Source: Bacteroidota bacterium | GTDB lineage: Bacteria > Bacteroidota > Bacteroidia > AKYH767-A > 2013-40CM-41-45 | Reading direction: 5' to 3' | Assembly: GCA_016721305.1 (NCBI GenBank) | Contig: JADKIH010000001.1 | Location: 1-64,000, forward strand | DNA length: 64,000 bases | Shown here: positions 19,774 through 28,130 of the stretch, in pieces | Layout: each line of letters starts with the position of its first letter | How positions within the stretch are numbered: the stretch's first letter is position 1 | Notes under the pieces: generated by a model | Database searches by the model: none | The model's input: the letters and a program-made list of their open reading frames with translations, nothing else | Told to the model about the DNA's origin: nothing | Program-made: the position numbers and the translations under genes

Positions 19774-21253
19774 TTATTGCAAAATAATTTCAAGCCTCTC
19801 CAAATTGCGTAGAGTTAAAAATTCGGCAACATAAAGACCTTTTGCGATAAAAGATAAATCAATTTCATTAGCACCTTCTGATAAATCATTCTCAAATACT
19901 TTATGTCCAAAAAGATCGTACAAAAGCAGATGGCCATTGACTTCCAATCTCAAATTTAGTATGCCATTTGATGGATTCATCAACAACTTACAATTTGTGC
20001 TCGGAACAACATTTGATGCATTCAGAAAAATACACGTATCGGAAGATACACCAAGTTGGTAATTCGGTGTGTTAGGCAAATAGGTACAAACGGCCGGTAC
20101 TTGAAAAGCGTGTTGTGAAACATGACAAGATAACCCAGGCAAATCCGGAAAGTCAATAGTATGAAAATACGTTGTATGACTCGTCAGATATATTTTATTA
20201 TCAGGAGCAAGCTTTGGGTAGATAAATGTCGTCTTAGAAGAAGCATCCTCAAAACCATCATAAGTTGCCACAATAATTTCTGAGGCTGGAATACTACTAG
20301 ACTGGAGATCAAATTGTCTCATTGAGTATTCGTTTGCCGAATACAAAAACCGTGAGTTAGAACTAAATTCCAGAAAATGTACCCCAGAGTGTATCCGGTA
20401 AATCAATCCAAATTCTATTCGTTAACATACCAGTGCAGCGATCGAAATTAAATACATCGATATCTTCAGAGCCTTCTGAAATAGCAAACCAATTCCCATC
20501 AGGTGAGAATCTACAATTTCCATAAGGAGAACCTGAATAAGTACTACCGATTGCCTGAAAATATGGCCCCTGAATTCCGTTTCCGGTTATTAAAAAAGAA
20601 ACTATGGTATCATTTAACATGGTATGTGCAAATAGCCACCAATCCTCACCATTTGCATGTTTAACTGCACTTAGCGGTCCGGCAAGTGGCCTATTCAGTA
20701 AAGTGTCATGAAGATGTATAACACTTCCTCTACCACTATCTAAACTCATATCAACAATATCATACTCGAGCAAATCAGGGTTGCCGCCTAAACTTAAAGA
20801 ACAATTAGAATTCAAAACTAAAAACTTCGAAATCTGCCCAGGAAAAGGCAAAATAATTGACCCTTGTTCAACCACATTACCAGCATTAGAACAATACATA
20901 CTTGGGCAAACACCGGAAGAAATCGATTGTCCATTTTGCATTGTATCATTGATATCTCGTCCAATTGAACAACCATTCGTATAAAATAACAATTGGCCGA
21001 TTGAATCACAAATACTTGACATGTTTGCAATAAACTTCAGTTTCCTTGCAACCGTATCACAAAACATGTTCCCATTCGTGAATCTCAAGTTACAAGAAGT
21101 ATCCAAGCCAATTGCGGGTGTATGGCCCAAAGGCCAAGTTTCATTGTAATTTTGTGCCGAACAGTTGGTAACTGAACGTAAACAAATGACAACAATACTG
21201 ATGATCAATAAACATTTAATGCAAATTTGAAATTTTCCCATTCTTAAAAACAT
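19774..21253 (-). CDS. T9SS-exported beta-propeller-like surface protein, one frameshift
   Basis: Two overlapping minus-strand frames (20363-21253 and 19774-20406) make one protein of about 490 residues. The N-terminus has a hydrophobic signal (CLLIISIVVICL). It is followed by a Bacteroidota pattern of repeated short strands with YTNGCSIGRDINDTMQNG, ILPFPGQISKFLVL, LSAVKHANGEDWWLFAH and GNCRFSPDGNWFAISEG, resembling the WD40/propeller-like T9SS proteins. The second frame continues HFLEFSSNSRFLYSANEY and KLAPDNKIYLTSH. The C-terminal 75 residues are a weakly conserved type A sorting domain (LLMNPSNGILNLRLE...LLYDLFGHKVFEN...GLYVAEF). The frames join around 20395. Substrate and role are unknown. 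It stands alone, ending tail-to-tail with the ccsBA operon. Confidence 0.68.
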
Positions 21254-21560
21254 TATAAATAGCTAATATACAATAAAATTAAAAACCGATCACCTTGTCT
21301 TTAAGCCACAAATTTTATATACCAAATTCCTACGTATTCGTATCAAATAACATCAGAATTAACGGAACTAGAAAATAGCTAAAAACAAAATAGCCGATCC
21401 TCCGACCGGCTATTCTACAAACCTAAAATTAACTGTCTCTATAAAATCACCGAATCAAAAATCCTTCGGCTATAAATCTCCCTAAGTAAAACTCTTCCAC
21501 GGCAGCTCCCTCACACCCATTAGCTAATCATCTAATCAGCAAATTAGCTAATTGAAAGCC
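21254..21560. other. Intergenic region with terminator and TTAGCTAAT repeats
   Basis: The region lies between the stop of the nonaheme cytochrome (21561) and the start of the T9SS protein. It holds a terminator-like hairpin at 21388-21415 (AATAGCCG/CGGCTATT) with a T-rich run on the minus strand side. At 21519-21553 there is a cluster of the octamer-period repeat TTAGCTAAT, next to the cytochrome stop. No ORF with coding character was seen. Confidence 0.6.
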
Positions 21561-22505
21561 CTACTCAACCGCCTTGATGCTCGTGTACCTCTTCTGCCCA
21601 TGACAAGCCGGCAAACAAGTACCACCGCTATCATCAGGAGCATAGTTCATATTGAAATCCCAGCTTCCGAAATGTACTTTTTCGCGGATAAGGTGATCAG
21701 TACTTGTCGCATGAGGATTGTGACAAATCATACACGTACGTGCTTTGTCGCCGCTGACGTGTGTGAAGTGCAAATTCGTCTCGCCATTTCTGAATTCTGT
21801 AGCTCCCTTTGTCTTCGGCTTTTCAATCATATCCTGTCCATGACACTCCCAGCACAATCCGAAAGAATCCGAATTTGCTGCCAAATAGGTATTCACAGGG
21901 AATGGAGAATCGATCAAACGGGAATCATTACTAGCATGCGGACTATGACAAACTTTTTGACAATCTTCAAATGGAGGGTGCAATGTTTTGCTCGTCTTCA
22001 TTAGCTTCTCGTAATTAGTCGTTGTTTTGGTTTTTGTAACAACAGCCTTATTGTGACATGACAAACAAAGATCTTTACGACTTGATACCAGTAATTTCTT
22101 AAAAGCTGATGAGTGTGGAGAGTGACATGCTACGCATGACTTCGGTTCTTTCATCGCTGAGTGAACGTATGCTGATGTCTTAATTAAATCCTTCTGTTCT
22201 TCATGGCATGACAAACAAAGATCCGGCACATTTTTCTCCAAAGTTACTTTTGCGGTCGGGTGCTCCGCTGTTGTTGGTGTGTGACAATCGGCACAACCTT
22301 TTTCAGTTTCTGTTTTATGCTTGATCTTCTTCTCAACCAAAGCACCATGACAATCGATACACGTCTTGCCGGTTGCCACAGCTGCAGGCGCAGCCACAGA
22401 ATCCGGTGACGGAATACCATTTTGTGCAAAGGCCTGCTGAGTCATTCCCACCCGGAGAAAGACGAGCAACGCACTTGCTATCAGAAACACTTTTCCCTTT
22501 TTCAT
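21561..22505 (-). CDS. Multiheme cytochrome c (seven CxxCH plus two CxxxCH motifs), porin-cytochrome cluster
   Basis: The 314-residue product has a signal peptide ending QQAFAQ. Heme motifs in order are CIDCH, CADCH, CLSCH, CVACH, CLSCH, CQKVCH, CWECH, CMICH and CLPACH. That is seven standard sites and two with three residues between the cysteines. Many are followed by SPH or NPH (CVACHSPH, CMICHNPH), the doubled-CXXCH arrangement in which one heme's His helps ligate the next. The spacing suits a compact heme wire. It starts two bases after the barrel gene and is the last gene of a three-gene operon: nonaheme cytochrome, barrel, this cytochrome. By analogy with porin-cytochrome conduits it should sit on one side of the outer membrane, plugging the barrel; the electron donor and acceptor are not known. 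Confidence 0.88.
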   Translation of the reverse strand: MKKGKVFLIASALLVFLRVGMTQQAFAQNGIPSPDSVAAPAAVATGKTCIDCHGALVEKKIKHKTETEKGCADCHTPTTAEHPTAKVTLEKNVPDLCLSCHEEQKDLIKTSAYVHSAMKEPKSCVACHSPHSSAFKKLLVSSRKDLCLSCHNKAVVTKTKTTTNYEKLMKTSKTLHPPFEDCQKVCHSPHASNDSRLIDSPFPVNTYLAANSDSFGLCWECHGQDMIEKPKTKGATEFRNGETNLHFTHVSGDKARTCMICHNPHATSTDHLIREKVHFGSWDFNMNYAPDDSGGTCLPACHGQKRYTSIKAVE

Positions 22506-22507
22506 CT

Positions 22508-24478
22508 TTAAAAATTACGTGTTAATTGAACATACACTCCTTTAAATCTCAATCTGCTGTCACTTTCTTTGTTTTGATAAAACTCAGCACCAAGCGACAA
22601 CAATAAACGATGCAATTCGGTCGTAAGCTCCAATCGGGCAGTCGTCAACTCCAAATTAATACCCCGGCCCTGAATATTCCTGTACATATAATCCAAATCC
22701 AGCTTCGTTCTTTTAAAAATATAATATGCCAGCTTCGTACTAATATCTATATCCTGGCGGTTGGTCTGCTCTGATGTCATTCTGATCGTCTGCATGTTCG
22801 CATTCAAATTGAACGAAAATTTCTTATAGGTCTGCTGGAATTCGATAAAGTAAATCACTGACTTATGCGGTAAAATAGTACTGTAGTAATACTCATATTC
22901 TACTCCGCCTTTTACGAAGTAAAAATCCAATCTCACACCCAGATTATAACGATTAAAATAATTCAATGCCAAATTATCAGCTGTCTGCTGTATCGTATAA
23001 TTTTGACTTCCTGTACGATAATAGAGATTTAATTTACTTCCAAACAATAACAAGTCTGCATTGAATGTGTAATTGTCCATAAAATACCCATATGTTCCGG
23101 GACGAGTGCAATCATAGTCAATGTAAACAGTAGTATTATTGGCAATCATTCCGCCCGGAACACGTACAATCTCCACATACGAACCGGTCTGAATTAATAA
23201 ATAATCTAACGTGATGTGGTAAATAATCGCTCCTGTTACATCACGAACAACGACAGTAGACAGATCAACATTTGAATTGTTCAGTGTGGTAATCTGAAAA
23301 TCATCAAGCAACTTCGACTCCCTAAACACTCTGAACAACGTAGGTGGGGATTTTACTTTTTGATATTCTCTGAAATAAGAATAGCCTAATGATAATTTTC
23401 CGGTAGGAATTTTCTTCGTGTAATTTACCTCCATTCCATATTTATTCCTATCATCATCATAGCTAGTCTGCCTGGTTTCATTGTGCTCATAAAATATCTT
23501 TGAAACCAAACTTTCATACAGTTTATGCGAAAGAGATGTCTGGATTCCTTGATAACTAACTCTATTCGAATCTAGCTCCGAAGCACCGAGATTATAATTT
23601 GCATTAAAGGTCAATTGCTTTGGCAATCTCAACATTAAATTCTCTCTTGCATATAATCGACTATAATACACGCTTCCCCTTTCGATTGTCTGCATTATAG
23701 AGGATGAAAATGAATAACGTTTTAGAGAATCGAATACTATTTCATCATTCAATTCAATCTGATCAACATTATTCACCGTCCCAAAAGGCTGAGAATTGAA
23801 AATCGAAACATTGTCGCTGCCGTTATTATTCGTATGCAGATAAGAGATGTAGTGAGAATCGTATTTAGAAATTGAACCGCTACCGCTTGCCTGAAATAAC
23901 TTTTGCTGGAAATTAAATTTCTTTCCCGTATTCAAATCCAGTTGATCGATATTCTGCTTTGACAGCGCTAAGGAAATTGGGAAAACATTATTTCTATAGG
24001 TTAGACCTACTCCATACTGCTTATTATTTGTCTCAACATGTGTAAGACTTTCTACATTTTGAATTGTATTGCTTACCGTAGCATTACCGGTGATATTTAC
24101 CTGCTTCTTACTTAGCATTAATGCTGTTGCATCGAATCCCTGTGTACGGTAATTCTCTGAATAATCAGGAATTCCAATGTATTTATCTTTGCGAGTTACA
24201 GGATTAAAAGTTCCTGACAAACTCAGCAACATAAAATTTGAGTGAAGGATATAACTCTTTGTATTCAAATGCAGCAACCCATTAAAGTAATAGTCCTGCT
24301 GCGAAGTAAGGCTCGAATTATTTCTGTACAGTTCAAAATCACGGTAAGTACCGCGAACCTTCACTTCCCCGTTAAAACCAATAAGTCTCCATACACGGAA
24401 TTGATTCGCACTTGACTGAGAGAAACTCTGCAGACAAGAGAGAAGCATAATTACCAATATGGATTTAAACGTTTTCAC
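22508..24478 (-). CDS. Large outer-membrane beta-barrel, candidate porin of a porin-cytochrome conduit
   Basis: The 656-residue product has a signal peptide (MKTFKSILVIMLLSCLQSFSQ). After about residue 25 it consists of alternating hydrophobic/polar amphipathic strands with aromatic girdles throughout (FNGEVKVRGTYRDFELY, KFSFNLNANMQTIRM, RLRFKGVYVQLTRNF). It ends in phenylalanine, as outer-membrane barrels do for BAM recognition. Estimated strand number exceeds 20, similar to MtrB/PioB-size porins. I see no sequence motif that identifies a known family, so the role rests on context: it lies three bases downstream of one nonaheme cytochrome gene and two bases upstream of another. It lacks TonB-box and plug-domain features, which argues against a siderophore receptor. 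Confidence 0.8.
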   Translation of the reverse strand: MKTFKSILVIMLLSCLQSFSQSSANQFRVWRLIGFNGEVKVRGTYRDFELYRNNSSLTSQQDYYFNGLLHLNTKSYILHSNFMLLSLSGTFNPVTRKDKYIGIPDYSENYRTQGFDATALMLSKKQVNITGNATVSNTIQNVESLTHVETNNKQYGVGLTYRNNVFPISLALSKQNIDQLDLNTGKKFNFQQKLFQASGSGSISKYDSHYISYLHTNNNGSDNVSIFNSQPFGTVNNVDQIELNDEIVFDSLKRYSFSSSIMQTIERGSVYYSRLYARENLMLRLPKQLTFNANYNLGASELDSNRVSYQGIQTSLSHKLYESLVSKIFYEHNETRQTSYDDDRNKYGMEVNYTKKIPTGKLSLGYSYFREYQKVKSPPTLFRVFRESKLLDDFQITTLNNSNVDLSTVVVRDVTGAIIYHITLDYLLIQTGSYVEIVRVPGGMIANNTTVYIDYDCTRPGTYGYFMDNYTFNADLLLFGSKLNLYYRTGSQNYTIQQTADNLALNYFNRYNLGVRLDFYFVKGGVEYEYYYSTILPHKSVIYFIEFQQTYKKFSFNLNANMQTIRMTSEQTNRQDIDISTKLAYYIFKRTKLDLDYMYRNIQGRGINLELTTARLELTTELHRLLLSLGAEFYQNKESDSRLRFKGVYVQLTRNF

Positions 24479-24481
24479 AAC

Positions 24482-25489
24482 TTATTTTTTAAATATTTTT
24501 CTCTGCGGTGAATTTGGATCTGACTGCACCGAATCAGCCGGAACAGAAGGCGTTTCCTGCTCAACCGGACTTGCCTCAATCGTCTTCGTACTGTCAATTT
24601 CCACTTTAACACCTGTATCTGTTTTCACTGCCGGTTTTTTTATCGGACGTAATGCGCTTACAAGTATGTATCGATCGGCCCCACCATGTGGATTATGGCA
24701 TTCAGTACAATTCATTTTCTTAGCCTTCTTATGCGCTTCATTTTTGAAGACCTGATCTGAATTATGACAGTACAGACAAATCTGCTGACCTTCTCTTAAT
24801 TGCAACTTTGGAGATTTACTTGCATGTGACGAGTGACACGCAGTACAGTTGCCGGATGCAACAGGGCCATGAAGGAATGTGAATTTAGTATCAAAACTCT
24901 CATGACAATTCACGCATGCAGACTGACGAAGCATCCCCCGGTTGTCTCCACCATGTGGACTATGACATTCCGTACAATTTTTTTCGCCAATTTCTTTATG
25001 CAATTTGTTTGCAAAAACCTGTCTTGATTCATGGCAATACAAACATACATCCTGTCCTTTGCGATCAAGCAGGTAGCGATACTTGCCTGTGTGCTGATTA
25101 TGGCATGCAGTGCAATTACCACTTGCAACCGGACCGTGAAGAGCCTGATACTTCTGAGTGAAATCAGTATGACATGTATAACATAAGTCCGGTTGAGGAA
25201 CGAGTAATCTGTTTGAGAATCCTCGTTCATGACAACTTTCGCACATATCTTCTGCATATGGCTTGTGATCGTAAGAGTCGGGTTCTTTCTTCTGGGATAA
25301 TGTGGTGAGGCTCGTATCGGAACTCACTATTAAAGTCGTATCCTCCTTCTTGTTTGGATCAGGAACGCCATCGAAGAAAAAAGAAAGTGTGCGATAGTGA
25401 CATACAGGTGTAAATCGAACCATGCTCATCGACAAGAGCATGATCGACACCCAAACTGCAAAAACACTTTTCATCGTTACACCCTTCAT
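24482..25489 (-). CDS. Nonaheme doubled-CXXCH cytochrome c with internal duplication
   Basis: The 335-residue product has nine heme motifs: CESCH, CYTCH, CTACH, CLYCH, CTECH, CVNCH, CTACH, CLYCH and CTECH. Motifs 2-5 and 6-9 are an internal duplication; both halves read LHGPVASGNCTACH, then a CLYCH motif, then NCTECHxPHGG. The N-terminus has a membrane segment (FAVWVSIMLLSMSMV), then CHYRTLSFFFDGVPDP, a short motif with its own Cys-His before the first standard heme site. The C-terminal 70 residues are heme-free, Pro/Thr/Val-rich and probably disordered. First gene of the cytochrome-barrel-cytochrome operon; the upstream gap of 336 bases should hold the promoter. The likely location is the periplasm, delivering electrons to the barrel. 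MKGV or MKSV at residue 6 could be the real start. Confidence 0.88.
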   Translation of the reverse strand: MKGVTMKSVFAVWVSIMLLSMSMVRFTPVCHYRTLSFFFDGVPDPNKKEDTTLIVSSDTSLTTLSQKKEPDSYDHKPYAEDMCESCHERGFSNRLLVPQPDLCYTCHTDFTQKYQALHGPVASGNCTACHNQHTGKYRYLLDRKGQDVCLYCHESRQVFANKLHKEIGEKNCTECHSPHGGDNRGMLRQSACVNCHESFDTKFTFLHGPVASGNCTACHSSHASKSPKLQLREGQQICLYCHNSDQVFKNEAHKKAKKMNCTECHNPHGGADRYILVSALRPIKKPAVKTDTGVKVEIDSTKTIEASPVEQETPSVPADSVQSDPNSPQRKIFKK

Positions 25490-25825
25490 AATTTGATCAA
25501 TCCTGCACAGAACAAGGCTTTTACTTAATGTTAGTCCTTAAAAATACTCCCATTTTCACTCATGAAACATGATTTATAGCACCCGAAAAGCGAAAAAAAC
25601 TTGACTCAAATCCATACTATTTTATCCATTTTTCACTCTGAAAACAAGATTTGCGCCCTCCATAAAACAAAACCCGGCAACTCATAAATCCCCATGCAAA
25701 AAGCTTAGTGTGATTGCATGTTGGATGCTCAGAATTAAAACCGGAATTCGAACAATCATATTCCGGAAAAACAAAAAAAGCGCATTGATTTTCTACCAAT
25801 GCGCTTTATATGAAATAAACTAACC
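25490..25825. other. Intergenic region with terminator hairpin and palindromes
   Basis: It separates the porin-cytochrome operon from the upstream NHL gene. A minus-strand terminator lies at 25773-25806 (AAGCGCATTG/CAATGCGCTT with an adjoining A run on the plus strand, so U on the transcript). A second hairpin, CCGGAAT/ATTCCGG, is at 25741-25766. Near the operon start are the palindrome TTGATCAA (about 25492-25500) and TCATG-AAA-CATGA (about 25559-25571), possible regulator sites. A short ORF here spans the terminator and is not credible. Confidence 0.5.
25773..25806 (-). terminator. Rho-independent terminator after the NHL lipoprotein gene
   Basis: Stem AAGCGCATTG (25778-25787) pairs with CAATGCGCTT (25797-25806). 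The transcript from the minus strand ends in a run of U residues encoded by the A run at 25773-25779. It lies 20 bases beyond the stop of the NHL gene. Confidence 0.85.
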
Positions 25826-26969
25826 TTATTGCTTCGAATTATTCACCTTCTGCTCTACTCGTCCATATACGTTTATCAAATTCGGACCGTACTGGCTGGT
25901 TACAAAAATCAAGTATTTCAAGTCGAATGAAGGATCGACGTACTTCTCGAAGTACTTGAGATTATCATAGTCAATGATGATTTTAGCAGGTATAATTAAA
26001 TCGCCATTGCCTTTAAAATGTCCGGCAAATACGATTAAGAGCTGCCCTTCTTTATTGAATACCTGAACATTTTCAAAAGCTGCGTCAACTGCATATAAAT
26101 TGTACTCTTTATCTACCGCAATACCCTTTACTTTTGCAAATTGTCCCGGACGGTCACCTTGAGAACCTACAGAATCAATCAATGTACCATCCAGTCCATA
26201 AATCATAACTCTCGAACAGCCGAAATCGGATGCGTAAACTCTGTCATCCTGAATTGTCATATTCACGGGCGAACATAAAAATCCGGGATTACCCGGCTCC
26301 ACATTCGGAATATTGTATAACAATGTATTTAACGAATCATTACTAAAAACGCTAATTCTGTTATTGGCAATATTTGTCACAAAAACCTTATCTCCTTTAC
26401 ACAAACATCGGTCGGCCGAAATTTTTCTTTCTCTCCAAAGCTTTTACAAAATTTCCCTCTTCATCGAAAACAACAATCTCGAATCTGCCACCATCTGCAA
26501 TATACAAGTACCCCTTATCGTCAACAAAACAATTCAAAGGTACCCGTAGCTTTCCTTTGCCATCAGGTTTGAAAAACTCCATGTCACGCTTCTCCAAATC
26601 GATGATCTCCATTCCACCACCGTATTGATCGCAAACGTACATCTTGCCTTTATGAATAGCTAAACCATACGGCTTCACCATCGCTTTGGGCTTTTCTTCA
26701 CCCACCATGAACTTGGAAAAAAAGTTTTGCTTTTTATCTAAATCTAATGTCGACGTAATCTTCGTTAAATATTGAATCTTAGTCGGCTCCGGTGGTGCCG
26801 GATAAATCACCAATGGTTGAGGATTCTTACTAGCCGCATTCTTACTGCTTTTACAACCTGTCTGAACAACCAAATTTGATAGTACCAACAACGAAACTAT
26901 GTATCCGAAAATCGAGGCTTTCCGGAGGTTCACCCTGCCTGGTGTGTTTTGCTTCTTCGAATCTTTCAT
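25826..26969 (-). CDS. NHL-repeat (six-bladed propeller) lipoprotein, one frameshift
   Basis: Two frames (26397-26969 and 25826-26404) give one protein of about 380 residues. I start it at MKDSKKQNTP (26969), because the lipobox QTGC follows a hydrophobic segment at a normal distance. NHL-type blades are visible: VKPYGLAIHKGKMYVCDQYGGGMEIIDL, VPLNCFVDDKGYLYIADGGRFEIVVFDEEGNFV, then in the second frame GDKVFVTNIANNRISVFS, DRVYASDFGCSRVMIYGLDGT and VKGIAVDKEYNLYAVDAAFENVQVFNKEGQLL. The frame changes at about 26400. NHL propellers act as binding scaffolds or redox-partner platforms and are repeatedly found beside multiheme cytochromes; a second one is encoded at 32689-33682. Envelope-anchored. 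Confidence 0.8.
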
Positions 26970-27085
26970 AATTACACTTTGAAATAAATTTTTACCCTCC
27001 AAATATAGCACTCATGCAATCTTTTCTTAGTGACAATCATCATCTGAATCCAATTGATTCATCATATATTCCTGCCCGTATAACA

Positions 27086-27120
27086 ACAAAAAAGGGGCGA
27101 AAATTTCGCCCCTTTTTGTT
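27086..27120 (-). terminator. Strong bidirectional-looking terminator hairpin
   Basis: The stem is AACAAAAAAGGGGCGAAA paired with TTTCGCCCCTTTTTGTT, GC-rich in the core and flanked by A/T runs. It lies 17 bases after the tetraheme cytochrome stop and ends that transcript. Confidence 0.9.
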
Positions 27121-27136
27121 AAATATTCTACTCTAA

Positions 27137-27802
27137 TTATTTTTTGTGGCAAGCTAAACAAAGTGCTGAACCTTGGTTGCTCATTCTTAAGAAGTAACCA
27201 CGACTGTTACTGTGAACACCATGGCAAGAAGTACACTGCATTTTACCGTTTTCGTCAAGTAAACGAGCAGCAATTGTGCTTGTTCCAGAGTAAATGTGTG
27301 AGCTAGCCCATACACCACCTGCTTGAACTGAATCGTACACGAAAGAAATCGGGTGATCATTTCTCAAGTCAGTTGCTAAAGCAGCACCACCTGTCATAAA
27401 TGTTGTTCCGATTTGTGCTCCAAAAGAACCAAGAGCTACTGAACCATCATGGCAAGACAAGCAAAGTTTAGATGTTCCATCAGGAGCAGTTACACCGTAA
27501 CCAGCACCACCCGGACCAAATTCAAAACCTGTGTACATTTGGTATGTTGCAGTGGTGAAAGCGTGATTCCAAAGCGGAGCGTCAACTGTAGTCAAATCAC
27601 CATTGTGAGGTGTGTGGCATGGTTGGCAAATTTGTCCACCTAAAGTTGTAGTTGCATTGTAAGGATTCCAAGCTTGAGTAGAGAAATCGTGTGGAGATCC
27701 AGCAATAGATGTAGTAATTGTACCAGGACCTAATGTTGATTGTCCGATACTCATTAGCGGGATAATTAATCCTAGCGCTGCGGTGATGATTAGCTTTTTC
27801 AT
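27137..27802 (-). CDS. Periplasmic tetraheme cytochrome c
   Basis: The 221-residue product starts at MKKLIITAALG (27802); an upstream start would add 32 non-signal residues. The signal peptide ends MSIGQ. Heme motifs are CQPCH, CLSCH, CTSCH and CLACH. The segment around heme 2 (KLCLSCHDGSVALGS) and the following DLRNDHPISFVYDS also occur in the 12-heme cytochrome at 31025-32692 (LCLSCHDGTIALGS ... DLRNDHPISFTYDA). The two therefore share a domain, and the small one looks like the N-terminal third of the large one. Upstream at 27862-27880 is a TGAT/ATCA inverted repeat that may bind a Crp/Fnr-type regulator. It forms a single-gene transcript with its own terminator. Likely a periplasmic electron carrier of the cluster. 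Confidence 0.87.
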   Translation of the reverse strand: MKKLIITAALGLIIPLMSIGQSTLGPGTITTSIAGSPHDFSTQAWNPYNATTTLGGQICQPCHTPHNGDLTTVDAPLWNHAFTTATYQMYTGFEFGPGGAGYGVTAPDGTSKLCLSCHDGSVALGSFGAQIGTTFMTGGAALATDLRNDHPISFVYDSVQAGGVWASSHIYSGTSTIAARLLDENGKMQCTSCHGVHSNSRGYFLRMSNQGSALCLACHKK

Positions 27803-28130
27803 AATGTTATTGATTTTTGTGTTTATAAATAAACTTTGTTTGATTTCTTTTGATTGAGATGTTGATGACATAATCATGACACAAATATGGCCCAACACTC
27901 AAAAAATTTCTATGACAGAAATCGTCAAAAGACCTGTTTTTTGTCGTTTTTAAGGCTGCGAAAACGCAATTTTCTAAAAACTTACAGTATTTAAATGTTA
28001 CAATAGATTGATTTTCTGCTATTTACAACGCTGTATTTAGGGCCTTCGAAACAGTCCGAAAACCGACCGATTTAGGCCGTTTTAAAAAAAATCGCTTGGA
28101 TTCTGCGGGGTTAGCTTACAATGTCAGATT
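27803..28130. other. Intergenic/promoter region of the tetraheme cytochrome
   Basis: No ORF with coding features is present. About 60-80 bases before the cytochrome start lies TTGATGACATAATCATGAC (27862-27880), containing the inverted repeat TGAT-N6-ATCA, a plausible operator. The rest is AT-rich, with poly-A/T runs around 27940 and 28085; no convincing terminator for the upstream TMTC-like gene was found. Confidence 0.4.

Noticed and set aside
22508..24478. TonB-dependent receptor
   Set aside because: No plug domain, no TonB box and no SusC-like N-terminus; the size and flanking cytochrome genes fit a conduit barrel better.
25617..25799. 60-codon minus-strand ORF between the NHL gene and the nonaheme operon
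   Set aside because: Contains two hairpins including the NHL gene terminator; no coding features.
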